Below are positions 35,101 through 42,978 of a stretch of DNA of 64,000 nucleotides, piece by piece. The stretch lies in assembly GCF_900108175.1 (NCBI RefSeq), contig NZ_FNVO01000004.1, positions 1 through 64,000 on the forward strand. Reading direction: 5' to 3'. The number at the start of each line of letters is the position of its first letter. Position 1 is the first letter of the stretch. Position numbers and translations under genes: made by a program. The notes under the pieces are model-generated. The model worked only from the letters and a program-made list of their open reading frames with translations. It was not told the origin of the DNA and searched no databases. Source of the DNA: Thermomonospora echinospora. GTDB lineage: Bacteria > Actinomycetota > Actinomycetes > Streptosporangiales > Streptosporangiaceae.

Positions 35101-35938
35101 CCATGGGGCTCTTCAGCGTCTGTGGCAGGTCGGCGATCGTGGACAACTCGCCGGGCAGTACGTAGATCGCGGCGGCCAGGGCCCAGCGCGGGCTGCGGGT
35201 GACCGTGGTGACCCAGATCCCGGCGAGCAGCAGCCCGCCCTCCAGCCCTGCCCTGCCCAGCGATCCGAGTTCGGAGTAGAGATCGACGCCGAGCAGCGCG
35301 TCCCCGGCGAACGTCGCCACCGGAAGGGCGAGCCACCACCAGGAACGGGGCTGCAACTCGCGGGACCGCCGGGCCGCCAGCACGACGACCCCGGCCGCCA
35401 TCAGCCAGTACGGTGTCAGCGATATCCAGCTGTGGTAGACGGTCGCGTTGCTCAGCAGGGGCCAGTCCGCTGAAGCGGCGTACCCGAACAGCATCGCGCG
35501 GCTCACCACGAATGCCGACCCCAGCGCGAGCGGCAGGGCCGCCCAGAGCCGGCCGCGCAGCAGCGCGAGCGTGAGGGCCATCGAGACGGCGACCCACGGC
35601 CAGGAGGAGCGTCCTTGCAGGACGATGTCGGCGCCGACATGGACCAGGTGGACGACGGCGAGGATCAGCACGCCCAGGTGCAGGCCGTCGGCCCACCAGC
35701 GCACCGGACTCTCGGTCGCCTGCCGTGCCCGTGCGGCCAGCCCCTCCCGGATGAGGGAGGCCGTCTCCCGCGGCGAGGGAACGCGCCGGCCGGGCGTGGA
35801 CGTCTCCATGAGCGTGCCGATGATGTCGGCGCCGTGCCTGTCCCGGAAGGCGGCCGGATAGATCCGCAGCAGCGCCTCATAACGCCGCTCCAGCGGGGAG
35901 CGGCGCGGCCCGTGGCCCGCAGTGACCTCGGCGCTCAT
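35009..35938 (-). CDS. multi-pass membrane protein, PadR partner
   Basis: A 309-residue protein with a cytoplasmic N-terminus (ERRYEALLRIYPAAFRDRHG, LMETSTPG) like the PadR-associated membrane proteins, followed by about seven helices ([64 protein letters not shown]). Its ATG overlaps the padR stop (ATGA), the same architecture as 15287-16314. Function unknown; probably membrane-stress or permease-like regulation. Confidence 0.8.
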   Translation of the reverse strand: MSAEVTAGHGPRRSPLERRYEALLRIYPAAFRDRHGADIIGTLMETSTPGRRVPSPRETASLIREGLAARARQATESPVRWWADGLHLGVLILAVVHLVHVGADIVLQGRSSWPWVAVSMALTLALLRGRLWAALPLALGSAFVVSRAMLFGYAASADWPLLSNATVYHSWISLTPYWLMAAGVVVLAARRSRELQPRSWWWLALPVATFAGDALLGVDLYSELGSLGRAGLEGGLLLAGIWVTTVTRSPRWALAAAIYVLPGELSTIADLPQTLKSPMVTAYWAVLAVLLLAMAWIASRVRTDTGSGA

Positions 35939-36279
35939 GCCGGCGCCGTCCCCGGGCGGGCGACCATCCGGCCTCGGACGATCTCAGCCGCCCGTGCCAT
36001 GCGGGCCGCCTCCTGCGACACCGCCCGATGCCCCTCGTCGGTGATCCGGAAGTAGCGACGCTGCCGGCCGTCGACCGTCTCCTCCCGATCCACCGCGATC
36101 AGCCCGTCGCCCGTCATCCGGTCGAGAGCCCCGTAGAGGGTGCCGACGGCGAGCCGCACCCGCCCGCCGGACAGCTCCTGTGTGCGTTTGATGATCCCGT
36201 ACCCGTGCAGCGGGCCCTCCAGGAGCGCGGCGAGGATGTGGTACGTCGCCTCGCTCATCAGTGGTGATCGTTTTGCCAT
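35935..36279 (-). CDS. PadR-family transcriptional regulator
   Basis: A 114-residue PadR protein starting at the ATG at 36279 (AKRSPLMSEATYHILAALLE). The winged helix is EGPLHGYGIIKRT, LAVGTLYGALDRMTGDGLI and RRYFRITDEGHRA. It heads an operon with the overlapping membrane-protein gene. TATCG is directly repeated in the AT-richer promoter at 36292-36315 and may be part of an operator. Confidence 0.92.
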   Translation of the reverse strand: MAKRSPLMSEATYHILAALLEGPLHGYGIIKRTQELSGGRVRLAVGTLYGALDRMTGDGLIAVDREETVDGRQRRYFRITDEGHRAVSQEAARMARAAEIVRGRMVARPGTAPA

Positions 36280-36561
36280 GGCCGGGACCATATATCGACA
36301 CTCGAAGTATCGCAAGGAACGCGTCGATCGAGCGCCGTCGGGACGCCCCGTCGATGTCCCGGTCCACCCGCCACATCGACCACCACGCTCGACCTGACCC
36401 ATCGCCGGACCTGGCTGCAGACCCTGTACGGCAGGTGGCCGGCCATCGCAGGGAACGCGCGGACCCGCGCTCTCTCACGCAGCGCCGCCGGAATCCGGGA
36501 ACCAGGGACGATCTCCACCGGTCCAACTCGGCAAAGGTGCCGTGGCCCCGGGAGGGAATCG

Positions 36562-37074
36562 ATGGACGCCAATACCGTGACCGCCGTCTGCGCCGTTGTG
36601 ATCGCCCTAGGCTCCCTCGCCGTCTCCGTCACGGAAACCCGGATGACCCGGCAGCACAACCGCCATTCGGTACGACCCATACTGCAACTGCGGCGAACGA
36701 AACTGCTGAACGACGTACCCGCCGGGCTGCGGGTCGTGAACTGCGGTCTCGGGCCCGCGATCATCACCAAGACGCTGGTCAGGCTGGACGGAAACCCGGT
36801 CGGGGGGTGGAACCTGCCGACCTACCGGCAGGTGACGGACGGATTTCCGATCCAGCCGAGGGTCACCACCCTCACCGACGGCGCCGCCCTGCCGGTCGGC
36901 CACGAAGCCTTCCTCCTGCGACTTGACGACTTCGAGGACGAGCGGCATTCCTGGTTCTGGGAACTGATCACCGTACGACTCCAGGTGGAGATCCACTACC
37001 AGTCCCTCTACGGCGGCAAAACCTTCGTAGCGACCACGACCCCCTGGCCGGGGAACCGCCCCACGCCCCAGTGA
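36562..37074 (+). CDS. hypothetical protein with N-terminal TM and beta domain
   Basis: A 170-residue protein. An N-terminal hydrophobic helix (AVCAVVIALGSLAVSVTET, residues 8-27) anchors it; the rest is a beta-rich domain with VRPILQLRRTKLL, LRVVNCGLGPAIITKTLVRL and LITVRLQVEIHYQSLYG. The motif pattern is common in actinobacterial small membrane-anchored hypotheticals of unknown role. No operon partners. Confidence 0.7.
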   Translation: MDANTVTAVCAVVIALGSLAVSVTETRMTRQHNRHSVRPILQLRRTKLLNDVPAGLRVVNCGLGPAIITKTLVRLDGNPVGGWNLPTYRQVTDGFPIQPRVTTLTDGAALPVGHEAFLLRLDDFEDERHSWFWELITVRLQVEIHYQSLYGGKTFVATTTPWPGNRPTPQ

Positions 37075-37182
37075 GGGCGGCCCCGGGCTGAAAACCATGG
37101 ACACCGCCGCCGCGGTCCCATCGTCTACCTGCTGGGGCTGAGGGCTCACCGGTCGAGGTAGAGCAGCGAGCTGTTCCCAACA

Positions 37183-37420
37183 TCAGGCGGTGTGGTGGTG
37201 CAGGGTGATGATCGCCTGGACGATGGTGGTGATCCGGGCTGGCGAACAACGGGCCTTCCGCAGGATGTGCCAACGCTTGAGCGTGGCGGCTCCTTGCTCG
37301 CCGACGGCGCGCACTTGGGCGTGGTGCCGGTTGAACAGCCTCTTGCGACGGCCGAGCCCGCTTCGGCGGTGGGCACCGACAGCACCGACAGCACCGGAAG
37401 CATCGAGGTCCTGGTGGCGG
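37183..37420 (-). pseudogene. IS5-like transposase C-terminal remnant
   Basis: The complementary strand, in the frame ending at the TGA at 37183-37185, reads AVGEQGAATLKRWHILRKAR then CSPARITTIVQAIITLHHHT, the typical C-terminus of IS5-group DDE transposases. The frame has no upstream DDE core and no terminal repeats were seen; about 75 codons survive. The remnant lies at the 5' edge of the plus-strand gene at 37414 and may have truncated it. Confidence 0.55.
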
Positions 37421-38100
37421 ATGACGGCTTGTCGTCGTCGTTCCGCCTGCGTGGCACGTGGCGTGAGCGACTCCCGCAGGAGACCTTCGACCTCGCGGCC
37501 CTGGAGGCCATCTCGAATGCGATACTCAAGGGTGCGAACGCCCGTTTCGGCAGCCTTCGGCGGTCGGTCTTCCTTCCTGAGGGCCCACCGTCCGACATCA
37601 CCTTCGAATCATCAGCCAGAACACGCTCCAGCGAATATCGAGTGACCTCTGACATGACATCCCCCTCGAATCACCGTGAGCCCTCATTCAACGGGAACGC
37701 CAACCGGGCACCGCAGTGGCTCCAGTTCTTCCAGCATTCCACGCTCGCGGCCGTATCGGTCTTCGTTGTCTCTCTGGCGGTTTCGCAACCGGATCAGATT
37801 CCGATCGCTTTCGTGCCGGTTCTCGCCGCGGCCGTGGCGGCACTGGGCTGTTCGACCATCTGTGCGAGTGCAGCTGTCGCGGCACTGAGAAATCGAAACC
37901 CGCAACGGGCACTGCGCACGGCGTTTGCCGTGTGGATCATCGGAATCGCGTCAACCATTGTGGCCGCCGTGCTGGTCTTCTTGAACGCCGGGGCGTCACC
38001 GGCTCTTCTCGCGGCCGTTTTCGCCGCGCCGTTCAACGTCTTCACCAAACCACCACGCCGACCCGCCTACCAAGGGGGCCATAAGAGCGGTCCCCACTGA
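37414..38100 (+). CDS. hypothetical membrane protein, 5' end disturbed
   Basis: The frame is open from 37192, but its first 75 codons are antisense to the transposase remnant, so a later start is assumed (GTG 37414; ATG 37654 is another option). The visible protein has a soluble part (SFRLRGTWRERLPQETFDL, ALEAISNAILKGANARFGS), then three membrane helices (TLAAVSVFVVSLAVS, VPVLAAAVAALGCSTICASA, AFAVWIIGIASTIVAAVLVF). GC and codon use are slightly lower than neighbours. No family recognised. Confidence 0.5.
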   Translation: MADDGLSSSFRLRGTWRERLPQETFDLAALEAISNAILKGANARFGSLRRSVFLPEGPPSDITFESSARTRSSEYRVTSDMTSPSNHREPSFNGNANRAPQWLQFFQHSTLAAVSVFVVSLAVSQPDQIPIAFVPVLAAAVAALGCSTICASAAVAALRNRNPQRALRTAFAVWIIGIASTIVAAVLVFLNAGASPALLAAVFAAPFNVFTKPPRRPAYQGGHKSGPH

Positions 38101-38224
38101 CCCGGCATGGCCCGCGGCCACATCCGCCACTGCACCAAACGGCACCCCCGGCCAGCCCCCATCGGCCGCCGGCCCACCCTGACCCCCACGTGCACCGGCC
38201 ATCTCCGTCGGTGCCGTGGCCGGG

Positions 38225-38632
38225 TCAGGTGGCGCATCCGGTGTACTCGGTACGGCGCCGCAGCATGACGGCGAGCATGAGGGGGAACATCGCCACGTGC
38301 GCCAGGAGCATCAGGGCCTCGGCGTCGATGACGTCCAGCCACAGCAGGGGGAACAGCGGCAGGGCCGGGGCGAACATCGTCGCGCACATCTCCAGGGTGG
38401 CGGGCCAACCGTGGCCGCGGTAGCGCATGATCGCGGCCATGCCCACGGACATGGTGAACGCCATCAGCAGGTAGGCCGGCTCGGGGTTGCGTTCGTGGGA
38501 GAAACTGACCCCGGCGGCGGCCAGGGGCAGCCCGAGAACGGCCATCCCGACGAACATGGCGATGACCATCTCAAGGTAGTGCCAGGCGAATCGGAGCCAT
38601 GGGCGGCGGGTGTTCCGTGCGATCTGGGTCAT
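38225..38632 (-). CDS. four-helix membrane protein
   Basis: A 135-residue protein with four hydrophobic helices: YLEMVIAMFVGMAVLGLPLA, PAYLLMAFTMSVGMAAIMRY, LEMCATMFAPALPLFPLLWL and LMLLAHVAMFPLMLAVMLRR. The paired acidic residue in helix 1 (LEMVIAM) and the WPATLEM segment recall small actinobacterial FliP-like/DUF membrane proteins, but no function can be given. Divergent from the GlxA-type regulator at 38732. Confidence 0.72.
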   Translation of the reverse strand: MTQIARNTRRPWLRFAWHYLEMVIAMFVGMAVLGLPLAAAGVSFSHERNPEPAYLLMAFTMSVGMAAIMRYRGHGWPATLEMCATMFAPALPLFPLLWLDVIDAEALMLLAHVAMFPLMLAVMLRRRTEYTGCAT

Positions 38633-38731
38633 GATCTCACTGTGCTGCCGTGACGGCGGCAGGCCCAGGCGGATGCGGCAGGCAGGTCCGGAAACTTGGG
38701 ATCCCTGTCTTTTCGGCCTAGAGTCCTGGGC

Positions 38732-39694
38732 ATGGCCGTACGCCGGTTCGTCATCGTCGGGTACGACGCGGCGGAACTGCTGGACATCGCCTGCGTGACC
38801 TCAAGCCTGATCGGCGCGAACCTGCACGGTGCGGCACCACCGTACGAGGTATGCCTGGCCACGCCGGGCGGGCACCCCATCACCTGTGCCAGCGGGCTGA
38901 CGCTCCAGGCCCAGGAGGCCCTCGAACGGATCACCGGGCCGCTGGACACGCTCATGGTGTCGGGCGGGATCGGACATGAGGCGGCCGCCGCCGACCGGCT
39001 GATCGTCGCCCACGTCCGCCGCCTGGCGCGCGAGAGCCGCCGTGTCGCCTCGGTGTGCACGGGAGCCTGGATCCTGGCCGCCGCGGGTCTGCTGAACGGC
39101 CGGCGCGTCACCACCCACTGGCGGGAGGCGCAGGACCTGGCGGTCCGCCATCCCGAGGTCGTCGTCGACGCCGATCCGATCTTCATCCGGGACGGGAACG
39201 TCGCCACGGCCGCCGGGGTCACCAGCGCCCTGGATCTCACCTTGGCCTTCATCGAGGAGGACCACGGCGTCGAGACGGCCCGGTGGGTGGCCAGGCACCT
39301 GGTGACCTACCTACAGCGACCGGGCAACCAGGCCCAGATGAGCATGTTCACCGCCGCCCCGCCGCCGAGCGACGGCCTGGTCAGGCAGATCGTCGACCAC
39401 ATCACGGCCCACCTGGACGCCGACCTGAGCACGGCCGGGCTGGCGGCCCTCGCGGGCGTGAGCGAACGGCACCTGACCCGGCTGTTCCTGAAGCATCTGG
39501 GCCGGACACCGGGCCGTTTCGTCCGCCAGGCCCGCACCGAGGCCGCCGCCCACCTCCTGGCCTCCACCACCCTGCCCATGACCGGTGTGGCGGCCCGCTG
39601 CGGATTCGGGACGACCGAGACGCTGCGCCAGGCGTTCGTCGCCCATTACGGCATCCCGCCTTCGCAGTATCGCCTGACCCAGTCGTCCACCTAG
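38732..39694 (+). CDS. GlxA-family AraC-type regulator
   Basis: A 320-residue regulator. Residues about 5-180 form a DJ-1/PfpI-like domain with the conserved Cys in ASVCTGAWILAAAGLL (about residue 108) and TMVSGGIGHE. Two AraC helix-turn-helix motifs follow: TAGLAALAGVSERHLTRLFL and MTGVAARCGFGTTETLRQAF, with the end motif YGIPPSQYR. The family regulates amidase, nitrilase or carnitine-type catabolism in other bacteria; no catabolic target is adjacent here except the four-helix membrane gene upstream. Confidence 0.92.
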   Translation: MAVRRFVIVGYDAAELLDIACVTSSLIGANLHGAAPPYEVCLATPGGHPITCASGLTLQAQEALERITGPLDTLMVSGGIGHEAAAADRLIVAHVRRLARESRRVASVCTGAWILAAAGLLNGRRVTTHWREAQDLAVRHPEVVVDADPIFIRDGNVATAAGVTSALDLTLAFIEEDHGVETARWVARHLVTYLQRPGNQAQMSMFTAAPPPSDGLVRQIVDHITAHLDADLSTAGLAALAGVSERHLTRLFLKHLGRTPGRFVRQARTEAAAHLLASTTLPMTGVAARCGFGTTETLRQAFVAHYGIPPSQYRLTQSST

Positions 39695-39894
39695 GCGCCG
39701 ATGAGCGCGGCGAGGTCGAAGACCGCCACATCAACGCCGTGACAGACCACCGGCTCACCGCGCTCGCCGAGAGCCAGGGCATCGAGCGGACCACGTTCAG
39801 TCGGCAGACCGGCGCAGTGACGGCTGTTTTGCCCTTCGGTACGGCACCGAACGAGGTGCCATCCCGCCGGAGCCTCACCGGGCTCGGTGGCCAT
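39691..39894 (-). CDS. possible small hypothetical protein
   Basis: A 67-residue frame convergent with the GlxA-type gene, overlapping its stop by four bases. The codon third positions are mostly G/C, and the C-terminus reads like a real protein (LALGERGEPVVCHGVDVAVF). No family and no clear ribosome-binding site; it could be a fragment. Confidence 0.3.
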   Translation of the reverse strand: MATEPGEAPAGWHLVRCRTEGQNSRHCAGLPTERGPLDALALGERGEPVVCHGVDVAVFDLAALIGA

Positions 39895-40035
39895 GGCGTC
39901 CACGGCTCCGAGCCACGGCCGGGCCTTGTGGCCGGGGTGGTGGGGGTGGGCGGCGGCGCGGTGCCCGAAGGGGGAAGAGGGCACCGCGCCGCCGCTGTTC
40001 TGGGGTGGCCGGGGGTTGGGTGGTGGGGGCGCGGG

Positions 40036-40251
40036 TTAGAACCGGCCCGCCGCCGGGTGTCCTCTCCCCACCCGGCGGTGGGCCGGTGGTCGGGCGTGCC
40101 GGCCGGGCCGTGGGCGGAACGGGGCGGTGAGCCGTCGTTCGCGGCGGGTGGTGCCCAGCAGGTAGCCGAGCGTCAGGCCGGTCAGCAGGCAGAGCCCGCC
40201 GTAGGCGAGGAGCGTGCCGATGATGGGGGCCAGGTCGGGGAGGGCTTTCAT
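40036..40251 (-). CDS. small membrane protein of the second regulatory module
   Basis: A 71-residue protein with two short or one long hydrophobic segment (LAPIIGTLLAYGGLCLLTGLT) and a basic, Arg/His-rich C-terminal tail. It begins 31 bases after the end of the HATPase gene on the same strand, mirroring the small membrane gene at 12129 after the first HATPase gene. Function unknown. Confidence 0.6.
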   Translation of the reverse strand: MKALPDLAPIIGTLLAYGGLCLLTGLTLGYLLGTTRRERRLTAPFRPRPGRHARPPAHRRVGRGHPAAGRF

Positions 40252-40282
40252 CGTGGTCCCCGTCCGGGCCGGGGGGCGCCGG

Positions 40283-40741
40283 TCATGGCTTCAACCTCGC
40301 CCAGACGACCTTGCCGCCGTCGGGCAGTGGGGTGACGCCGCAGGTGGCGGCGAGCGCGGTGACGATGGTCAGGCCCCAGCCGCCGTTGTCGTCGAAGTGC
40401 TCGGGACGCAGGTCCAGGTCGCCCGGCTGCAGTTCGGTCACCGGCGCGGGGTTGTGGGGGAGACCGGGATCGGGGTCGCCGACCCCGAGGGCGATCCCGG
40501 CCACGTCCCGGCGGCAGTACACGGTGATGCACCCGGCCGCCGGGGTGACCGCGATGGCGTTGGCCATCAGTTCGGCCAGGATGAGATGGGCGTCGTAGCG
40601 CGCGTCCTCGCCCAGCCCCCAGCTCAGCAGCCGTTGCTCGACCAGGGTCCAGGCCAGCCCGACGCTGGCCGGGGAGGCCGCCATGGGCATCCGCAACTCG
40701 ACCGGGACCTTCGGGTCCACCCCGGCCACCGCGCCGCTCAC
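40283..40741 (-). CDS. HATPase_c anti-sigma-like ATP-binding protein
   Basis: A 152-residue protein. The start is the GTG at 40741, which overlaps the TGA of the short upstream gene (GTGA). N-box: AHLILAELMANAIAVTPAAG; then GVGDPDPGLP and NGGWGLTIVTALAATCG (G-region). It belongs to the same single-domain class as 11631. It is divergent from an XRE-DUF5753 gene at 41044. The usual partner is unknown; the conserved pairing with XRE/DUF397 genes suggests one signalling unit. Confidence 0.85.
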   Translation of the reverse strand: MSGAVAGVDPKVPVELRMPMAASPASVGLAWTLVEQRLLSWGLGEDARYDAHLILAELMANAIAVTPAAGCITVYCRRDVAGIALGVGDPDPGLPHNPAPVTELQPGDLDLRPEHFDDNGGWGLTIVTALAATCGVTPLPDGGKVVWARLKP

Positions 40742-40821
40742 CGGCCCGCCGCCTGGACCCGGCCCACCCGGCGGGCGAGCGGGTACGCGGCCGCCCGCAC
40801 ACCGATCGGCAGTACTCTCAT
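40738..40821 (-). CDS. 27-residue coupled leader peptide
   Basis: ATG preceded by a near-perfect ribosome-binding site (AAGGAGGT, five bases upstream) opens a 27-codon frame rich in Arg and Ala (RVLPIGVRAAAYPLARRVGR). Its TGA overlaps the GTG of the HATPase gene, which itself lacks a good ribosome-binding site, so the leader probably drives translation of that gene. It may also be a functional peptide. Confidence 0.6.
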   Translation of the reverse strand: MRVLPIGVRAAAYPLARRVGRVQAAGR

Positions 40822-41043
40822 CGGTACCTCCTTCAAGGGGGTAGAGCCGCGCGACCGGGCCAGGCCAGGAATCCGTAACCCGGTCGCGCGGCGGCTTCTG
40901 AGCGGCATCCACCTCACGACCCAATGTCTGCGATGAGCGATTTCCGCCATTACAGTCCGCAAGCGTTCTGCTACTCGCTAGGATGCACGTAGCGATCCGA
41001 GCACGCAAGGGATTGTTTGAAACCTGTCATATGACTGGTGGTG

Positions 41044-41919
41044 ATGAGCGGAGCCATGGCGCAAGGCAGACACATACCGACCGTCGCGAGCAGCCGACTG
41101 GCCGCTGAGCTGCGGATATTGCGAGAACGGGCGGGCTTCACCTGGCCGGCCGTGGCCGAGGAGATGGGCTGGTCCGAGAGCAAGCTCTACCGGATCGAGA
41201 ACGACAAAAGCCGCATCCTGGCCCGCGACGTCAAGCGGCTGATCAAGCTGTACGAGATCGATGACGCCAAGGCTGAGGTGCTGCTCGAACTCGCCCGGCA
41301 GGCCCGCGAGCCCGACTGGTGGCACCGCTACTCCGGTGCTATCCCCGAGTGGTTTCAGGTGTACGTCGTCCTGGAGGCGTCCGCGTCCGAGGTGCGCGAG
41401 TACGAGTCAGAACTCGTGCCGGGCACCCTGCAGACCGAGGCGTACACACGAGCCATCATGTCTACCGCGCCAATTCTCGACTCCGATGAGGAGATCGAAG
41501 AGAAGATCGCCGTCCGGATGAACAGGCAGGCCCGGCTGGCGGGCGAGGCCCCGCTCAACCTCTGGGTAGTACTGAACGAGGCGGTCATCCGTCGAACGGT
41601 CGGTGGCCCGGAAGTCATGCGCGAACAGCTCGATCACCTCGTCAAGCTGGCCAGGACACGCAACGTCACGCTCCAGGTGTTGCCATTCGATGCAGGTGAA
41701 CATGCCGCCATGCTGGGCTCGTTCTACCTGATGCGGTTCCCTGACGAGGGCAACCCGGACAAGGTCTACGTGGAACTCCAGACTGGCGGTGTCTACTCCC
41801 AGAAGACCGACGAGGTTGAGCGGTATAGCCTGGTATTTGACCACTTGCGTGCCCGGGCGCTCGGACCGGAGCAGACTGTCGAGTTCATTCAGCAAGTGGC
41901 CGCAGAGTTGACCCGATGA
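41044..41919 (+). CDS. XRE-family regulator with DUF5753 (WhiJ-like)
   Basis: About 291 residues; ATG at 41044 or 41056 (GTG at 41038 also possible, no clear ribosome-binding site). HTH at about 18-68: RLAAELRILRERAGFTWPAV, EMGWSESKLYRIEN. DUF5753 follows with YVVLEASASEVREYESELVPGTLQ, LNLWVVLNEAVIRRTVGG and NVTLQVLPFDAGEHAAMLGSF. Second member of its type in the window. Followed by two DUF397 genes and divergent from the HATPase gene. Confidence 0.9.
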   Translation: MSGAMAQGRHIPTVASSRLAAELRILRERAGFTWPAVAEEMGWSESKLYRIENDKSRILARDVKRLIKLYEIDDAKAEVLLELARQAREPDWWHRYSGAIPEWFQVYVVLEASASEVREYESELVPGTLQTEAYTRAIMSTAPILDSDEEIEEKIAVRMNRQARLAGEAPLNLWVVLNEAVIRRTVGGPEVMREQLDHLVKLARTRNVTLQVLPFDAGEHAAMLGSFYLMRFPDEGNPDKVYVELQTGGVYSQKTDEVERYSLVFDHLRARALGPEQTVEFIQQVAAELTR

Positions 41920-41945
41920 CCATCCGAGCAGAAGGAGACCCTGCC

Positions 41946-42143
41946 ATGGACCTCCTCACCGCCACGTGGCGTAAGAGCAGCCGCAGCGGCAACAACGGCG
42001 GTGCCTGCGTCGAGGTCGCCCAGCTAGGCACCGCCATCGGCCTGCGCGACTCCAAGAACCCCGATGCCGGACACCTCACCGTCCCGGCCAAGACCTTCGC
42101 CGCCCTCCTGACCCACCTCAAGCAGGGCGGGCCGACCGCCTGA
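41946..42143 (+). CDS. DUF397 protein
   Basis: A 65-residue DUF397 protein: ATWRKSSRSGNNGGACVEVA, IGLRDSKNPDAGHLTV and KTFAALLTHLKQG. ATG with an AAGGAG ribosome-binding site eight bases upstream; it begins 26 bases after the XRE-DUF5753 stop. This is a typical partner of WhiJ-like regulators. A hairpin terminator follows. Confidence 0.9.
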   Translation: MDLLTATWRKSSRSGNNGGACVEVAQLGTAIGLRDSKNPDAGHLTVPAKTFAALLTHLKQGGPTA

Positions 42144-42152
42144 CGGGTTACA

Positions 42153-42189
42153 CCCCTCAAACCTGCCCATCCTTGGCGGGTTTGAGGGG
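42153..42189. terminator. hairpin between the two DUF397 genes
   Basis: A 15-bp stem with one mismatch: CCCCTCAAACCTGCC (42153-42167) and GGCGGGTTTGAGGGG (42175-42189), loop CATCCTT. It begins nine bases after the stop of the first DUF397 gene and likely ends or attenuates its transcript before the second. Confidence 0.75.
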
Positions 42190-42256
42190 GTGACGGCGGC
42201 CCGTCGCTCCCTCACACTGAACGCGACCGCGCGTCCGCCCACATGAGGGAGCCGCC

Positions 42257-42592
42257 ATGACCCGCCCCACCACCTGGCGCAAGAGCACCCACAGCGGCGG
42301 AAACGGTAACTGCGTCGAAGTCGCCCGGCTGAACGCTGCCGTCTGGCGCAAGAGCAGCTACAGCGGCAACAACGGTGGTGAGTGCGTCGAGGTCGCCCGG
42401 CTGAACGCTGCCGTTTGGCACAAGAGCAGCCACAGCGGCAACACCGGCGGAGACTGCGTCGAGGCGGCTCGGCTGGATGCCGTCATCGGCCTGCGCGACT
42501 CCAAGAATCCCGACGCCGAACACCTCACCGTCCCGGCCGAAGCCTTCGCCGCCCTCCTGGCCCACCTCAAGCACGACAAGCTGACCGCCTGA
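42257..42592 (+). CDS. DUF397 protein with triplicated N-terminal motif
   Basis: A 111-residue protein in which the first half of DUF397 occurs three times in a row, starting at Trp codons 42275, 42344 and 42416: WRKSTHSGGNGNCVEVARLN, WRKSSYSGNNGGECVEVARL, WHKSSHSGNTGGDCVEAARL. Only the third copy continues into the second half (IGLRDSKNPDAEHLTV, EAFAALLAHLKHD). Ordinary DUF397 proteins have about 60-70 residues and one copy. The copies are 69-72 bases long and similar at DNA level, so tandem duplication is recent. Strong GAGGGAG ribosome-binding site. Confidence 0.88.
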   Translation: MTRPTTWRKSTHSGGNGNCVEVARLNAAVWRKSSYSGNNGGECVEVARLNAAVWHKSSHSGNTGGDCVEAARLDAVIGLRDSKNPDAEHLTVPAEAFAALLAHLKHDKLTA

Positions 42593-42697
42593 CCATCACA
42601 CCCGGTAGCAGGACCACCGCCCTCCGCCCTACTCCCCGGCGTCGTCCACGTAGTGCGGCGTCCCCCAACGCCCACCGTGTCCACTCCCAGCTCCCGC

Positions 42698-42754
42698 CGA
42701 TCTTGACGTTATTGCGCTCCGAACCGCGTTCAGACGACGATAACGTCAAGATCG
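42698..42754. repeat. 15-bp perfect inverted repeat
   Basis: CGATCTTGACGTTAT (42698-42712) and ATAACGTCAAGATCG (42740-42754) are exact reverse complements separated by 27 bases. It lies in the 386-bp non-coding gap after the triplicated DUF397 gene, where no other feature is supported. It could be a terminator-like hairpin, an operator or a mobile-element end. Confidence 0.7.
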
Positions 42755-42978
42755 CCGAAGGCACGGCGGTCACGAGACCCGGCGAAGGTATCCAGCTGCC
42801 GCAGTAGAGGCCGGCCCGGATGGCGGCAACCGCTCATCCAGGCCAGCCTGATCACGCCGTTTGCCTGATCACCGCATCCCTACCAGACCCGGCCCGACCA
42901 CCTCCGCCAGCACCTCGCGCAGTTCCACCTGGCACGCAGACGCGAACGCGGCCCGCAACACCGCCGGACGATGCGACG

